Below, piece after piece: positions 12,701-23,000 of a stretch of DNA of 64,000 bases. The number at the start of each line of letters is the position of its first letter. Position 1 is the first letter of the stretch. Position numbers and translations under genes: made by a program. The notes under the pieces were generated by a model, which was given only the letters and a program-made list of their open reading frames with translations, made no database searches and was not told the DNA's origin. Source of the stretch: Brachypodius melanocephalos (Eukaryota > Chordata > Aves > Passeriformes > Pycnonotidae); NCBI GenBank assembly GCA_013398615.1, contig VZSR01000055.1, positions 3,338,883 to 3,402,882 on the forward strand, given 5' to 3'.

Positions 12701-13110
12701 CAAGGTCCAGGGTCAGTGAGACAAGTTCCAGAGGAAACAGCCCAGAGCTGCATGTTTTCAGCCAGTCACCCGAACCACCCTTTGACTCTGAATCCCCTGA
12801 ACCATCTACACAGAGCCGAGTTAGAGCTCATCATGTGGAGGCATGTGAAGAGGAGGCCAGGTCAGACATGTCAGAATGTGGAGCAAAGAGAAAGTTCACC
12901 CAGAGCTTTTCAAAGTCTGAAGAAGATGGAAAGAAGGAGGCAAAAGTGGAGCAAAGTGAGGAAAGGTTTGCATCTAGGCAGGTCTCTCAGTACAGGCGAA
13001 GCACACGTAAAGAAGAGGAAGAAGAGATGGATGATGATGCCATTATTGCTGCTTGGAGAAGCCGACTAGAAGAAACTACAGCAAAGCTCCAGAGGAGAAG
13101 GGAAGAGTGA
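3593..13110 (+). CDS. STYXL2: STYXL2 (DUSP27), muscle pseudophosphatase; spliced CDS of 5 coding exons
   Basis: The CDS joins 3593-3708, 6192-6286, 7135-7366, 8115-8332 and 10280-13110: 3492 nt, 1163 residues plus stop, close to the roughly 1158-residue human protein. Every junction is GT-AG and keeps frame. The start has a perfect Kozak context (gccgccATGG). Domains: acidic N terminus with six Glu (15-20); conserved VQAHYLRSPSPSR (26-38) and FMEPIHLSSA block; dual-specificity-phosphatase fold from WPNVFIAEK (140-148) to about residue 290; then a long, mostly disordered, Ser/Glu/Lys-rich tail with conserved islands FYNFCQKNKDKLTPLERWK (from about 541), VGPGDTIS..IQNWIANVVSE (725-750), a charged helical segment (840-875) and an acidic EEMDDDAIIAAW end (1136-1146). 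The P-loop reads SSEMGISRS (226-234): the catalytic His and Cys are Ser, so phosphatase activity is not expected. In zebrafish and mouse the protein is needed for sarcomere assembly. The identification rests on collinear similarity across all exons. Confidence 0.97.
4629..4726. repeat. Minisatellite of CTTCCCTGAA / CTTCCCTTCCCTGAA units
   Basis: About 98 bp of tandem repeats built from two alternating units, 10 bp (cttccctgaa) and 15 bp (the same with an extra cttcc). The array is pyrimidine-rich on + and continues into a T-rich tract (4727-4751). It lies inside an STYXL2 intron. Reverse-strand ORFs with GREVQ-type repeats are a by-product of this array and not genes. Confidence 0.9.
4936..5235 (+). 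other. Unexplained protein-like open reading frame in STYXL2 intron
   Basis: One + frame stays open from just after a stop at about 4925 to the TAA at 5233-5235, about 100 codons, with no good ATG near its start. The middle part (codons over 4985-5130) reads like real protein and includes NSFEELEKDYFQSRLTS and SQLNDLDEP. A tttacag at about 4939-4945 could serve as a splice acceptor. From memory there is a weak resemblance to the short region of the ubiquitin ligase COP1 that contains FEDLEQCYF, which I could not verify. It could be an old retrocopy fragment, an alternative exon, or chance. The human STYXL2 protein has no such segment between its corresponding exons. Confidence 0.25.
6192..6286 (+). 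CDS. STYXL2: STYXL2 coding exon 2
   Basis: Exon of 95 nt from acceptor tttgcag to donor gaag|gtaaga. It completes codon 39 and encodes the strongly conserved YSVISDTDTESIFMEPIHL segment and the following helix, up to about residue 70. This is the linker before the phosphatase-like fold. Confidence 0.95.
6287..7134 (+). other. STYXL2: STYXL2 intron after coding exon 2
   Basis: Intron of 848 bp from donor gtaaga to acceptor tttattccag. More than a third of it is the antisense CR1 fragment listed separately. Confidence 0.88.
6525..6870 (-). mobile_element. CR1 LINE 3'-end fragment, antisense, in STYXL2 intron
   Basis: The + strand begins with a degenerate gaatagaacagaac tail at about 6533-6550. 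It then reads as the complement of a CR1 3' region: 'aaaggacatatgtgatcatctaag', 'ttaaatcatattattaaggcc', 'ctgttccagtgtttgactaccctctc' and 'cactggataccaggg' follow the CR1 order. Similarity fades after about 6870. The copy is 5'-truncated and lies in reverse orientation to the host gene, so it should not terminate host transcription. Confidence 0.82.
7135..7366 (+). CDS. STYXL2: STYXL2 coding exon 3
   Basis: Exon of 232 nt, phase 1 in and phase 2 out. It encodes residues 71-148, from ELKTKEVRVDSVCPRML through DLYNRVKQKIDDTSLFNTP to WPNVFIAEK, where the dual-specificity-phosphatase fold begins. The acceptor is ttccag at 7129-7134, chosen over an upstream ccag at about 7124 because only the former gives the conserved Glu-Leu-Lys junction. 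Confidence 0.95.
7367..8114 (+). other. STYXL2: STYXL2 intron after coding exon 3
   Basis: Intron of 748 bp from donor gtgagt to acceptor ttccttttctgcag, a strong polypyrimidine tract. I recognise no repeats or other features inside it. Confidence 0.9.
8115..8332 (+). CDS. STYXL2: STYXL2 coding exon 4
   Basis: Exon of 218 nt encoding residues 148-221: the core strands and helices of the phosphatase-like domain, including LGITHVLNAAHGTGVYTG and IEVDDFPDMDI. The acidic DD...D region corresponds to the loop that carries the general acid in active dual-specificity phosphatases. The donor is agag|gtaaga. Confidence 0.96.
8333..10279 (+). other. STYXL2: STYXL2 intron before the large terminal exon
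   Basis: Intron of 1947 bp from donor gtaaga to acceptor ctctctgtag. It contains a short TA/GA tract near 8670-8692. I see nothing else. Confidence 0.9.
10280..13110 (+). CDS. STYXL2: STYXL2 coding exon 5 (large terminal exon)
   Basis: A single exon of 2831 coding nt encodes residues 221-1163, about 81% of the protein. It opens with the P-loop position VLVSSEMGISRSAVLV, where Ser226-Ser227 replace His-Cys while the GxSRS frame of the loop is kept. The helices of the fold follow, up to FLKQLRELNEQL, and then the long low-complexity tail. The frame is open throughout and matches the vertebrate ortholog in order, so the gene looks intact. The stop is TGA at 13108-13110. Confidence 0.97.
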
Positions 13111-14065
13111 CCAAGATCAGACTACAGGAACACAAGCAGAGCCACAGACTCCCTGAATCACTCACTCATCATTATATTTTTGATAATCCTTTGTGGTTTG
13201 TAGGGCATTTCCTGCAGATAGTTCTCTTCTTAATCAAAAGCGATGAAGGGAAGAGGTCAAGTTCTGCAAGTGTTTGTGGCTTGTCAGAAAGAAGATGCTG
13301 GTATTAAATGATCAATGTAGGTAGGAACACAATGTTAGAAGCCATTAGGAGCCAGACAATGTTTCAAGAGCAAAAGCAGGTAACAGTGACACCTCAAGTC
13401 AAAAGACCAATCACATCCCATTTTGGTTATTTCAATTTCCTAGTGTCGTTGAAGACTGGACATGTTTTTTCTAGGATCTTTTTGATCATAAATGGAAGAA
13501 GCCAATAGCCTTTTCTAGGAACTTAAAGAGTGTTTTTCTCTTAATCAGTTTTACTTTATACGACTGAGAAGATATTACCAGGTAGGCTCCGTTTTCTGCA
13601 CCAGCCTTACAATTGTCTAGAGAAAAAAGACAGTTCAAGGAACTACATATTCTGTTTTACTTTACTAAGTAGCAGAAGTGAAATGGAATACTAGAAAAAA
13701 GAAGGTGCCTCCTGTTTAGAATTTCAGTGCAGTAATGAATGTATTAATTGTTTTTTATTAGATGGAGTCATCTCTGCTCCAGTATGGTTGGTTCCTGCTA
13801 ATAACTTCAGGTCAACAAAGGGAAAATGCAGTAGTATTAACAGCCATCCAAATTTTTTTTTTTTTTTTTAATGTTAAAGAGATAGAGTTAGGATTGCTGT
13901 TAGTGTAGGCTGGATTTCTGAGTGTTGACTTCACTTTGATTTATGTATGCAGCTCAGCTAAGTCGGTGCTTTTGTGTTTATAGTCAGATTAATTTTCAAC
14001 ATGATTGCCTTGAAAGAAAAGAGCAATACACAAACTGACCTCATAATAAAATCGTTTAATTAGAC
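13111..14065 (+). other. STYXL2: Probable STYXL2 3' UTR
   Basis: Non-coding sequence after the TGA. A weak ATTAAA lies at 13303-13308 and a canonical AATAAA at 14045-14050. A T-run occurs at about 13853-13870. The end of the UTR is set by the AATAAA and is uncertain. Confidence 0.5.
14045..14050 (+). promoter_or_regulatory. STYXL2: Candidate poly(A) signal AATAAA for STYXL2
   Basis: First canonical AATAAA on + after the STYXL2 stop codon, 935 bases downstream. Cleavage would be expected about 10-30 bases later. The earlier ATTAAA at 13303 is an alternative. Confidence 0.5.
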
Positions 14066-15689
14066 CATGGGTGTAAGGCATCTTGCACCTAAGGACAAAT
14101 GGTGTGTCTGTGAAGGTGGCACCTGGAAGTTTGTTTTTAGGAGGTGGTGGTAGGTTCAAATGGCATCTTACAGTTACAGTGTTCTTAGTATCCTGAGCTA
14201 CAGAGGAAGAAGCCCAGCCTCCATGGTAACTGAGTACTCCAGGTTAAGAGCCTCGGGTCTTCCCATGCCCTGCAGAGCCTTGTGAGCTTGTGTGACACAA
14301 CTCACCAGCTTGCCATAATATCACTTGTGTATCTTTCCATCCCACAGCACCCAATCCTCACCAGTCAACATCCTCCACCTCTCTCTTATAAGCACATAGG
14401 CCGGTTTCTATTGACTTTGACTCTGGAATTATCAGTTCCCTCTTCTGTACAGACTGTATTTTGAACCAACAAAGCCCTCTGGCAGAGCTGAATCTAAAAC
14501 GACAATGGAGGGATGATGCAGTAGTGCTCTCTCACAGGAAGTTTGTCTTTTTCTTGTAATCTCTTCTCCCTCCCACTGTGATGCTTAGAGCTCACCATTA
14601 CCATTATGCTAGTACCTCTCCCTATTTTAATTGTGTAATACAGACAGCAAGCTCCACAGGGCAAGGGCCTGCTCTTTGTCCCTGTCTGTATAGCACTACA
14701 CGTATCAGTAATGCTATCTAAATAATGGTTACTGATAACAAAATGCAGCTGGCAATTTTCCTAAACTTAGAATCATTTCTCTCAACTATAACTCACTGAT
14801 CAGACATTATCCCTGCTTCTCTGAAGATAAAGATGATTCTTTCTGACAGCCAGGGCTGGGGTAAATAATAGCTACTTATTGTCAGGTGAATGGAGTCTCA
14901 CAATCAGGTGATTAACCAGTAACAAAGGTAGAAAAAATAAGAGAAATAACTTACTTGTGTGGGTTGTTTGGGGGTTTTGGGTGGTTTTGTTTTTTTTTGT
15001 AAACTCAGATTACATTTCTGAAATACATAAGGAATATGGTTGTGTTAATGTTTCAGGCACGCAGAGATGCTCCAAGGTTTATAATACTCTTCTACTATAA
15101 ACAATATATAATACAATGCATCCCTTGTTTCTGCACATTTCTGTGAGTTGTTATTTTTAAAGTCATGAATTTCCACGCCTTCAGCCACATTCTGAGAATT
15201 TATACTGAATTTCTAGTGTGTGTTAAGATAGGCATTTTTCTCTCTCCTTCATCCCTGGTAAAGTTGCTTCGCAGAAAACAGCTCTGCATAGACATATTTG
15301 GAGCTTGCTTTAATTTCATCCTAGAAAAGGTCTTAAGTTTCGATGGATCAAAGTGGAAGTGTGCAATACCTTCTGGCACTGAATTTACTTTTTTATCAAA
15401 GGCTGATTCCCTCTGAAAAATCCCTCTCCTGCTCCCTGTGCCTGGATGTTCCCAGCAGACAAGCCTGTCCTCTGCAGTACTGTAGGGGGCATCTCGCGCT
15501 GTAAAAGACGAGCGGTAGATGATGTAGTAATTGGTTTCATTTTGCACTGTAGAGCACAGCCTTTGTTTGGGCAGCATTTTGATTTAAACACTAATCTAGG
15601 TCTGCTGCACAAATAAATTATTCAAGACCGAGGGGCAGAATATGGTTCTGTAACAAGTCTGAGCCAGACCATCCTGATAGCGAGTTTTG
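14066..15689. other. Intergenic, nothing recognised
   Basis: Low-complexity G/T-rich stretch at about 14960-15000. Otherwise there is no exon-like, repeat or RNA-like sequence that I can identify. Confidence 0.5.
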
Positions 15690-15960
15690 ACCCTTGTGAG
15701 AAAGGGTTAAGTGGGTTCTGCTGACTCATTGGGTTAGGTGGCTTATTAGTTCACTTGTGTAAAAGAGAGATAAAAATGGTTTGATGGGGAGAGGCCATCT
15801 AAGATGCTGGCTGAGCAGCCATGAGGGAGAAGCCTTAGAAATAGCTGAACTTTATTTTCTTATTGCTTATATCCTTGTTAATAAAGCCAAACCCCCAAAG
15901 CAATAAGGGGGTGGGGATCATTTTGGACACTGTGCAGTATATGGCCAGTGCTTGAAAGCA
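15690..15960 (+). other. Possible solo-LTR-like fragment
   Basis: A TATA-like gataaaaatgg at 15768-15778 is followed about 110 bases later by AATAAA at 15880-15885, with a C-rich stretch right after. This spacing resembles the U3-R part of a retroviral LTR. I do not see clear TG...CA termini, a target-site duplication or a partner copy in the window, so the call is tentative. It could equally be ordinary sequence or an alternative distal poly(A) region. Confidence 0.25.
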
Positions 15961-16424
15961 AGATGGGAAAGGCTCCAGCTCACAGGTATAAATTACATGA
16001 AACAGTGACATAAAGACCTTGCATGGTGAAAATATTAAAGCATTCAGTCATAAGACCAATAACCAGGAGAGACAGAAATGGAGGGGTTGAAGGCAGGCTA
16101 GAAAGTCAGGTTTTAAGATGAGAATTTAGAAGGAGATAAGGAATTGCTGAAAGGGGAGAGGTCTGCACAGATTGTTTCAGGTGACCAGAGCTGCAGAGTG
16201 AATGGTTTTTCAGCAATGACACCAGTCTGACAGTAGATTAAAAGAGTAAATAAGTACCCAAATTTATCTAGGAAGGATTTTTCAGCAAAGATGCACTGGG
16301 ACTGATATTTTTCTTTCTCCCTCTCAGTTTGCTGTTGTAGGCAGGAAGGTTTTTTTGGCATTGTATAGTGGAAGGTGAAAGTGCAAGGAGCATCCATACG
16401 GTCAGTTAAGAATATAAACACAAG

Positions 16425-17395
16425 AACTTAAGAAAGGCTGTATGAGGTCAGACCAAAGGTCCATCTGGCTCAATATCCTGTCTCTGATAGAGAACAACAG
16501 CGAATACCTAGGGAAGAATATATACAGTGATAAAAGTGTTATTTTCCCAGCATGATCTTCCAGCTTCTAATTATTTGCAACTCAAAGACTTCCTAAGCCA
16601 GGTGTGATATTTTTGTATTTAATAGCCTTTAATAGATTTTTCTTCTATGGAAGTGCCCAGTAATTTTTTAGTTATAACCATTATACGTTTGTACCCACTA
16701 GCCCCTTGATCTCTTGTAGCAAGAAGTCCCACAAGTTACTGTACACAAAATGCTAAGCCATCTTCTTTCTGCCTGTTCTGAACCCTCTGCCCACTAGCCT
16801 TCAGTGCCAATGTAGTATCTGTTTAGTACCTACATGTCCCATGAGATTTTACCCCTGCTTCTGTCGTTCTGTCCCATCCTTAGCTCTCTGGTTTTCCACC
16901 TGAGCTACTTATTTTTCATATAGGGACTGCCCTATGTCTCTTCATTATCCTGGCCTCTGTTATTCTTCTCTGAACCCCTTCTAGTTCTGCTTTGTCATGT
17001 TTGAGATGGGGGACCAAATCCTCATGCAGTATCCAAGGTGCAGGTGTGGCAGGGATTTATCCTGTGGCATACTGACCTTTTTTTCTCTTTCCTGTTCCTT
17101 CCCTATTGACTCCTAACAGTCTGCATGTTTCTTTGGCTGTTGGTGAGCACCAAAGTGATGTTTTCATAGAACTATTTATTATATAACCAAATCTTGTTGG
17201 ATGGCAATGGTCAGCTCTGTGATCAGCATTTTATGTTTTCTTTTTTATAATGTTTTACATTTATTAGACTTGAATTTCATCTGCCATCTTAGTTCTCAGT
17301 CTCTCTGTTGCGTTAAGTCCTTCTGCCTTTTTCAACAGCCGTCCTCCCATTTCCACTACTGTTTCCTTAATATCCTTTGAACAAGGTAGAAACTC
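16425..17395 (-). mobile_element. Ancient CR1 LINE fragment, antisense
   Basis: On + it reads as the complement of an old amniote CR1. It starts with 'gaggtcagaccaaaggtccatctggc', which marks the element's 3' side. Further on come 'cccacaagttactgt', 'tttgagatgggggaccaaat...gcagtatccaaggtg', 'tcctaacagtctgcatg' and 'cttgaatttcatctgcca', in the order found in reptilian CR1 consensus sequences. Divergence is heavy and ORF2 is destroyed. It is clearly older than the copies at 1.3-2.4 and 23.8-24.1 kb. Confidence 0.78.
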
Positions 17396-18834
17396 AGAGG
17401 ATATGGGAAGCAAAGAAGTTAAAGAGGGACAGGTGAGAGAGAAACCCATTTGATGTTGGTCTGCTTGAAGTAAGGAATAAGAAAGTGATGAAAGTCAGAG
17501 AGCTAGGGGATAAATGTTCAAAAAGAGATCTGAAGACAATAGGCAAATTAAGAAGGGGACCTACAGTGGACAGAGATGGGAAGATACGAATGTAAGCCAA
17601 AGAGGCTAATGCAAAATATTCATTTGTTTAGATGTATCAAAGTCCGGGAAAAGGTTAGAAGGCAACATCCGTGGGAAGAACGGAGATTCAAAGAAGTTAC
17701 AGGTCTGTGAGAAAACGGAAATGGACTGGGAGGAATGGAAAGAGTGAGAGACATTAGCAGGACACCGATGATAAAGTGACATTGGTGCTGGATTGGGAAT
17801 TCAGTGTGGCACAAGCAAGTTTGAAGGAAGCGGAAATGTGCCAGAAATATGTTATTTCTACTGTAAGAGGTGCATTTTGCATCATAACACTGATAGCTGT
17901 GGGGCCATGGCCCATTTCCCCCATCTAGGAATTTCAGGACAATGTGATTTATTGTGTGCAGCACTAGCTTAGACTGGATAATTTTAAAAGGAGTTTAGCA
18001 CCATTTCCTTCCTTTACAGCTACTTGAGAAATGCTTACACATTAACTGTGGTGGAGAGGTAGGTGAATTATGAGACAAAAAGTTTTATTTGGGGAGGTTA
18101 TGTTGCATTGCCTGCCTCTCCTTAAAGGGTGTAGCTGGAATACATTCAATATAGACACTATAATGTGAAAACACAATATCCATGACCTTCCTAAATTTAT
18201 AGACAATCCAACAAAGGTACTGAAAGCATGTGATTAATATAGTCTAGGGCTTGGAAACAGGCACTGCATACTCACATAATCCAGCAAAATCTCTCTGAGA
18301 GCTACCTACCTATTCTCTGGAATTTCACTTGTCATGTAGAAAAATGAAAGTGGGTCGAATCTCTGGCTGTTCTAATTGTGAAGAAAACTTCCAGAATGTG
18401 AAGTATGTATAACAAATAAACTATTCTCTAGAGAGGTGAGAGCGTATGTCTAAATGGTGTGTGAATTGCCCCAGTCATTTCAGCAAGATTCTAACTTATT
18501 TGCCCAGAAGTAATAATTTAAATGCCAGTAATATTTGTCACCCTGTACTTTATGTAATAAATTGAGAAAGGTTCAAAGTGCATGTATTTAGGTTGTCTAT
18601 TGCCAATACCAGCATAATCTGCTTGAACAAACACCCTGTCATTGTGGCTGGTTTTGTTGTTTTCTGGTTTGTTGGGGTTTTTTTTGTTGCTTAGGCTGCC
18701 TTTTGTTCTTTGGTACATTTCAACATATTCAGGAGCTGATTTCATGTTGTTTCTATCTATCCTCCTGTTACAACCACTCAGTAGCTTCTAAGCTTGGCGT
18801 TTTCCTGTGACTGCTGTTCCTCTGCCACAGGGTG

Positions 18835-18858
18835 CACACACACACGAAAACACACACA
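18835..18858. repeat. Interrupted (CA)n microsatellite
   Basis: Two CA runs separated by cgaaaa, about 24 bp in total. Confidence 0.85.
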
Positions 18859-19216
18859 GATATAAAGAGAAAACATTATTTCTGACTTTTTAAAGCAGGC
18901 AACAATATGAATTCAGTTCTTCCCAGGACTATCCAAGTGTGGTGATGTGAAAATGGTCTTAGAGAGCAGGAGAAGGGACATCCTGTTTGTGCTTTGAACC
19001 TTCCCCTCTGGATTGCATTTCATTTTTATTTGCATGTATCTTTAAAACAGACAATTTTAATCCTTTCAGAAGAGCATAACTGCTTCCACATCTGATTCAT
19101 ATCTGCAGGTAGACTGGTTTACTTTTAGTTAAAATATGTGTGCCTAGGAAGACACAAATGTTTGCAATAGAAAACTAGCTTCATCGTTAACTGTGAAGAC
19201 AACAATGTCTCTACCT

Positions 19217-19242
19217 AATCAATCAATCAATCAATCAATCAA
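19217..19242. repeat. (AATC)6 microsatellite
   Basis: Six perfect AATC units plus a partial unit. Confidence 0.93.
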
Positions 19243-21029
19243 CCACCTATTTTTTTCCAGTGCACCCTTCATGCCAACATGCCTGAATGCTTTATGGTCA
19301 TTAAATTAAATCAAAAAACACACCACAGAATGGATAAGGCCAGATCAATAAATCTTAAAACCTGATTCAAACTTACCAAGGACTCTGCACAAGTAACCAT
19401 GACAGGAAGGATGACTCCAGTCGGGAGGGCAAGTGTGTGGGCATAAAACTGAAACAAGACTTAGGTGATACTAATTAGGAGACAGAAACATTTAAAGGAA
19501 CTGTAATTTTTGTAGCATCACCCAGCTGCCAACAGCATCAACCTGCAGCTTAATGTCTTAAGAGTATTTTCAGATTTATGAGTGAGGTAAGAAAATAATT
19601 ATGGTGGCGAGAACTTTTTACAACTTTTTACATCTCTGTGCTTCAGGGCACCTCTTGCCTAATTTTAAAGGTTTGCCTATTTGTGACCTCTCCATTTGAT
19701 TATTGCAGGCCACCGTATTAAAGAAAGATGCAGTAAACATCAATTGGCAATAGCCGTAGTATGACTGCTCTGTCTTCATGGACCATCCCAGCAATTTGAT
19801 CTTTGCAATGACTCCATGCTGAACTCAGATCCAGTCAGAAGTCATCCATTAGTTGGGCAGAACATTTCTCCCTCCTTGCTAGAGAGGAGAGCTTTATGAA
19901 ACTGCAATGCCTTTTATGAAGCTGCCAATTAATGGGGAGCTTTTTACATTTTGCTCATAGAAATATCCCAGTAGCTGTCATAACCTATGGAGGTTCATTC
20001 CCAAAGCACATAAAATGACCACAGACCTAACTACATTCAAAACTAAAAGCAAACCCCAGTCCTTCAACTTAAACTTCCTCAATAATTTCGAGGCATGTGC
20101 TCCTCAGTCTGTGAATTGGATCAAAAGTATTGCCTAGAGGCAAAGGGTCAGAGGAGATTCCACTTATGAAAAACAGGAGGCCCTCAAAAGGGTGCAACCT
20201 CAGTTGCTGAACAGACACCACAAATAGGATGGATAAAAGCCCACATGAGACTGGTATGTGAGCGAGCAGAAGCTGACAGTTGCCCCTCAGGAACACAGTA
20301 TAAAGCTTTCAGTTCTGCAGGAGATGTGATCTGAAAGTCTGCTTCCTGGAAGCGATCACACCTGAACTGTTGCATGGTGCTGCAGTTGCATAATTTAATA
20401 GTTGTCATGTTTCATCCCAAGGTGAGTGTTGGTGGTAGTGTACATAAAAAATTTCTATGTCATTAGGGATAAAAGGGTCTATGCCAGACCAGGCCAGATA
20501 TTATCCTCATGACTGGCAGAAGAGGTCCATATTAAAACAAAGAAGGTGTTTGATTTCCTTTTGAACGTGGGCAGATGATTCAGACCCAGGTGCCCTTCAT
20601 ATGCTTTGTCTCTCCCCTTCCTATCTCCTTTCTTTTGAAACAGATTTAAGTCCATCTACTTTTATATTTTCAAACAAAACCCGTAAAAGGGCCATAAATA
20701 TCATGACTCGCTAAAATGAAAGCTGTTTTCTTCTTCTCCCAGGAGACTCCTGCCTGAGAGAGAGACAGAAAGAGTTCACCCCTTTGAAAATTTCCTCCTC
20801 TGTCGAAGTAAAGCTGGTATCTAAAAGCAGCCTTCAAGGCTTTGTTCTTATCATCTTGACCTGGCTTTGTACTGGCTTCTCTCTGCTTGTGGAAGTGTGA
20901 AGGACAGGGCTAGGGGAAGGAGTTTTGGCTATCACTGGCAGAGCAAGGGTCATGCTTGGAAAGGGGTTTCATTGTGGTTTCAGAAAACATTATAAACTCA
21001 GCACACTGGCAGAAAGAATGAAGAAACTC

Positions 21030-21280
21030 ATTCCCCCCCTGGATCAGACCAGTGATCCACCCCTTGTGTCTCTGATGTTGGCCAGAACCAGATTCACCTC
21101 AGAAGGTATAAAGAAAGTTTAAGTGGGTAATTATGGAATAACCTGCCCTGAGTAAAATTTTCTCCCCTTCTGGCCCAAAGCCCTCCTTCATCTCTCCTCC
21201 TTGGTTAGAGTTCAACTCTATGCCCTGAAGCATGTCGGCTTCTCTCCCTTCCAAACCGCTTTTCATCCTGGCCTGTCTCA
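21030..21280 (-). mobile_element. Ancient CR1-like 3' fragment, antisense
   Basis: It begins with 'ggatcagaccagtgatccacc', the same 3'-side signature as the 16.4-kb copy, continues through 'gttggccagaaccag...cagaagg' and reaches 'tatgccctgaagcatg' near 21219-21234. These are recognisable landmarks of old amniote CR1 3' regions. There is no coding remnant. It is highly diverged. Confidence 0.6.
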
Positions 21281-21591
21281 TGTAACTGCCTATGACAGTG
21301 ATGGGATGTATAGGTCTTGTCCATTGAGAGTCTGTGACAGATCATAGCCTTATTGGAAAGAGAGGCAGAGAGGCTGAAGAGAAGGCAAGGGAGGAGAGCA
21401 TAAACTCAGATGAAATATCCATCAGGAAGATGGAAAGAAGAGTGAGTGCTTGGGAAACTAATTGCTGCCTGCTGATCTGGGCTGTGGAGATAGCTTGCAA
21501 TTGAGCATTTTTGCTTTTCAGAGATTTCAGCCTGGTGCACACTAGGAAAGTCAACTCTTGGTTGAAACTACTGTTCATTAATATTTCCCCT

Positions 21592-21617
21592 TATATATAT
21601 ATATATTTTTTTTTTTT
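21592..21617. repeat. (TA)n followed by T-run
   Basis: About 15 bases of TA repeat directly followed by a run of T. Confidence 0.85.
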
Positions 21618-22255
21618 AAAGCTGTAGAAGTATGACAGTAGTCCTGAGAAAACAATTCCATTATAGTCTAAGGGAGTTTTTTCTTCCACTGAAGTTCACT
21701 GCTCATTTCTGAAAAGGTATTGGCATGATTTGGGGCTCTTAGACACTGGATATAGATGAAAAGCAGGCTATTTTTCTACTGCCCAAAAAACTATTTAGGA
21801 ATCCAAAGTCAAATATTCCTGCCTAGGTCCTTATCCCTATCATCCAGAGATGGTTGCTTATAATCCTGAGTCCAGCAAAGCCCAGCTTCTGTGGATTTGT
21901 TTTGCCATCGCATACAGCATCAACATTTATGCGACACAATGCCAGATGCCCCAAGGTGAGGATTAGAATTGTCCAGCACATGAAGGCTCTTGACTTTTTA
22001 GACATTGTCAACATTATTGCAGGTGATAGCACTATACCACAAAATGCATTAACAAAGTTCCAGGGAATGCTTAAATGTACTTTCTAGATGGACACTTTCC
22101 AGTTGTATGCAGGTTGAATGACAGCTTTCACTTATTTGTCCGGGAGATCAACAATTCCTAGGGAGAAGGAAAGAAGAGCTAGGTTTTGGATCACATCCAA
22201 GTCTCAGTAATGATTAATTTCACTCCCACAGTATCCACAGTTTCCCATATTCCTT
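21618..22255. other. Intergenic, nothing recognised
   Basis: Short open frames occur on both strands (about 21820-22090) but match nothing I know. This could be unrecognised flank of the adjacent retroviral relic. Confidence 0.4.
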
Positions 22256-23000
22256 TCCCTCAAAAGTGTGGCAAAGGGATCTGGAGATTTCCAAGTGATG
22301 GGTGTTGAAATTGCACCCAATCTCCTGGATACCATGCTGAGGTGTTCAAAGCATCCTGCTGGTGTTGGCTGAGCACAGGAGTTTGTTCATTAAGAAAAAT
22401 GACTGTATCATTCATACTGGGAACAGCTGCAGTGAGCAGCTCAGTGGCACTGTTCAAGGCTCTGTAATCTCCTGTTAGTTGCCACTTGCCATTAGATTTT
22501 TTTACTAGCCATAAAGGAGAATTCTAGGGGAAATGAGACGTGACAATAATTCCCTGTTCTTGCAGCTCCTTTATCAATTCAGTAACGGGACAAATAGCAC
22601 CAGAAGGTAATTTGTATTGTGGAATATTAACTGCCTTACTATGGGGTAAAGGAGCAGCTGTTTGCAACAGATTAGCAGTCAGAGATGCATCTGTAGGAGA
22701 TAAACTCGGGGGCAGAAAGGGTGATATTCCTATTTCCCATTTTCCCCACGACTGACCCTTCAATACATCCATGCCCAGTATATTAAGGGCACCCAAAAGT
22801 AAGGTCAGGTGCATTGTCTGTCCCTTAGACAGAATCAGCTTTGCCCTGACCAGAGGGTGGATTTCCCATTACGGCCTGCACTAGAAACTTGACTGCTCGT
22901 GAAGCAGAGGCTGCCCTTTGTAAGTGTCCTTACGTACCATGGATATCCGGATTCCTGTGTCAGTGAGGAATGTTGTAAGGTAGGGGTGGATCATTAACTC
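22256..23000 (-). mobile_element. Degenerate endogenous retrovirus fragment (protease and start of reverse transcriptase)
   Basis: Read on the reverse strand, a retroviral-type aspartic protease active site (TDTG, with DTG at 22953-22961) is followed by a NILGMDVL-like protease C-terminal motif at about 22760-22785. Next comes the N-terminal approach to reverse transcriptase (QYKLP, then ELIKELQEQGI at about 22550-22590), an SPLWLVKK block and DYRALN at about 22460-22530. The order protease then RT and the LTAAVP-type sequence after the RT block suggest an ERVL/spuma-like or related pol gene. Stops and frame breaks interrupt it, no RT catalytic YxDD box or LTR is visible, and similarity is lost below about 22440. 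It is a dead relic. The assignment to a retroviral class is tentative. Confidence 0.68.

Larger units (their letters stand above)
17396..21029. other. Intergenic, simple repeats only
   Basis: Apart from the CA and AATC microsatellites listed separately, I see no coding or mobile-element signature here. Confidence 0.5.

Noticed and set aside
12716..13069. ORFs in other frames within the STYXL2 terminal exon
   Set aside because: They are shadows of the conserved STYXL2 frame.
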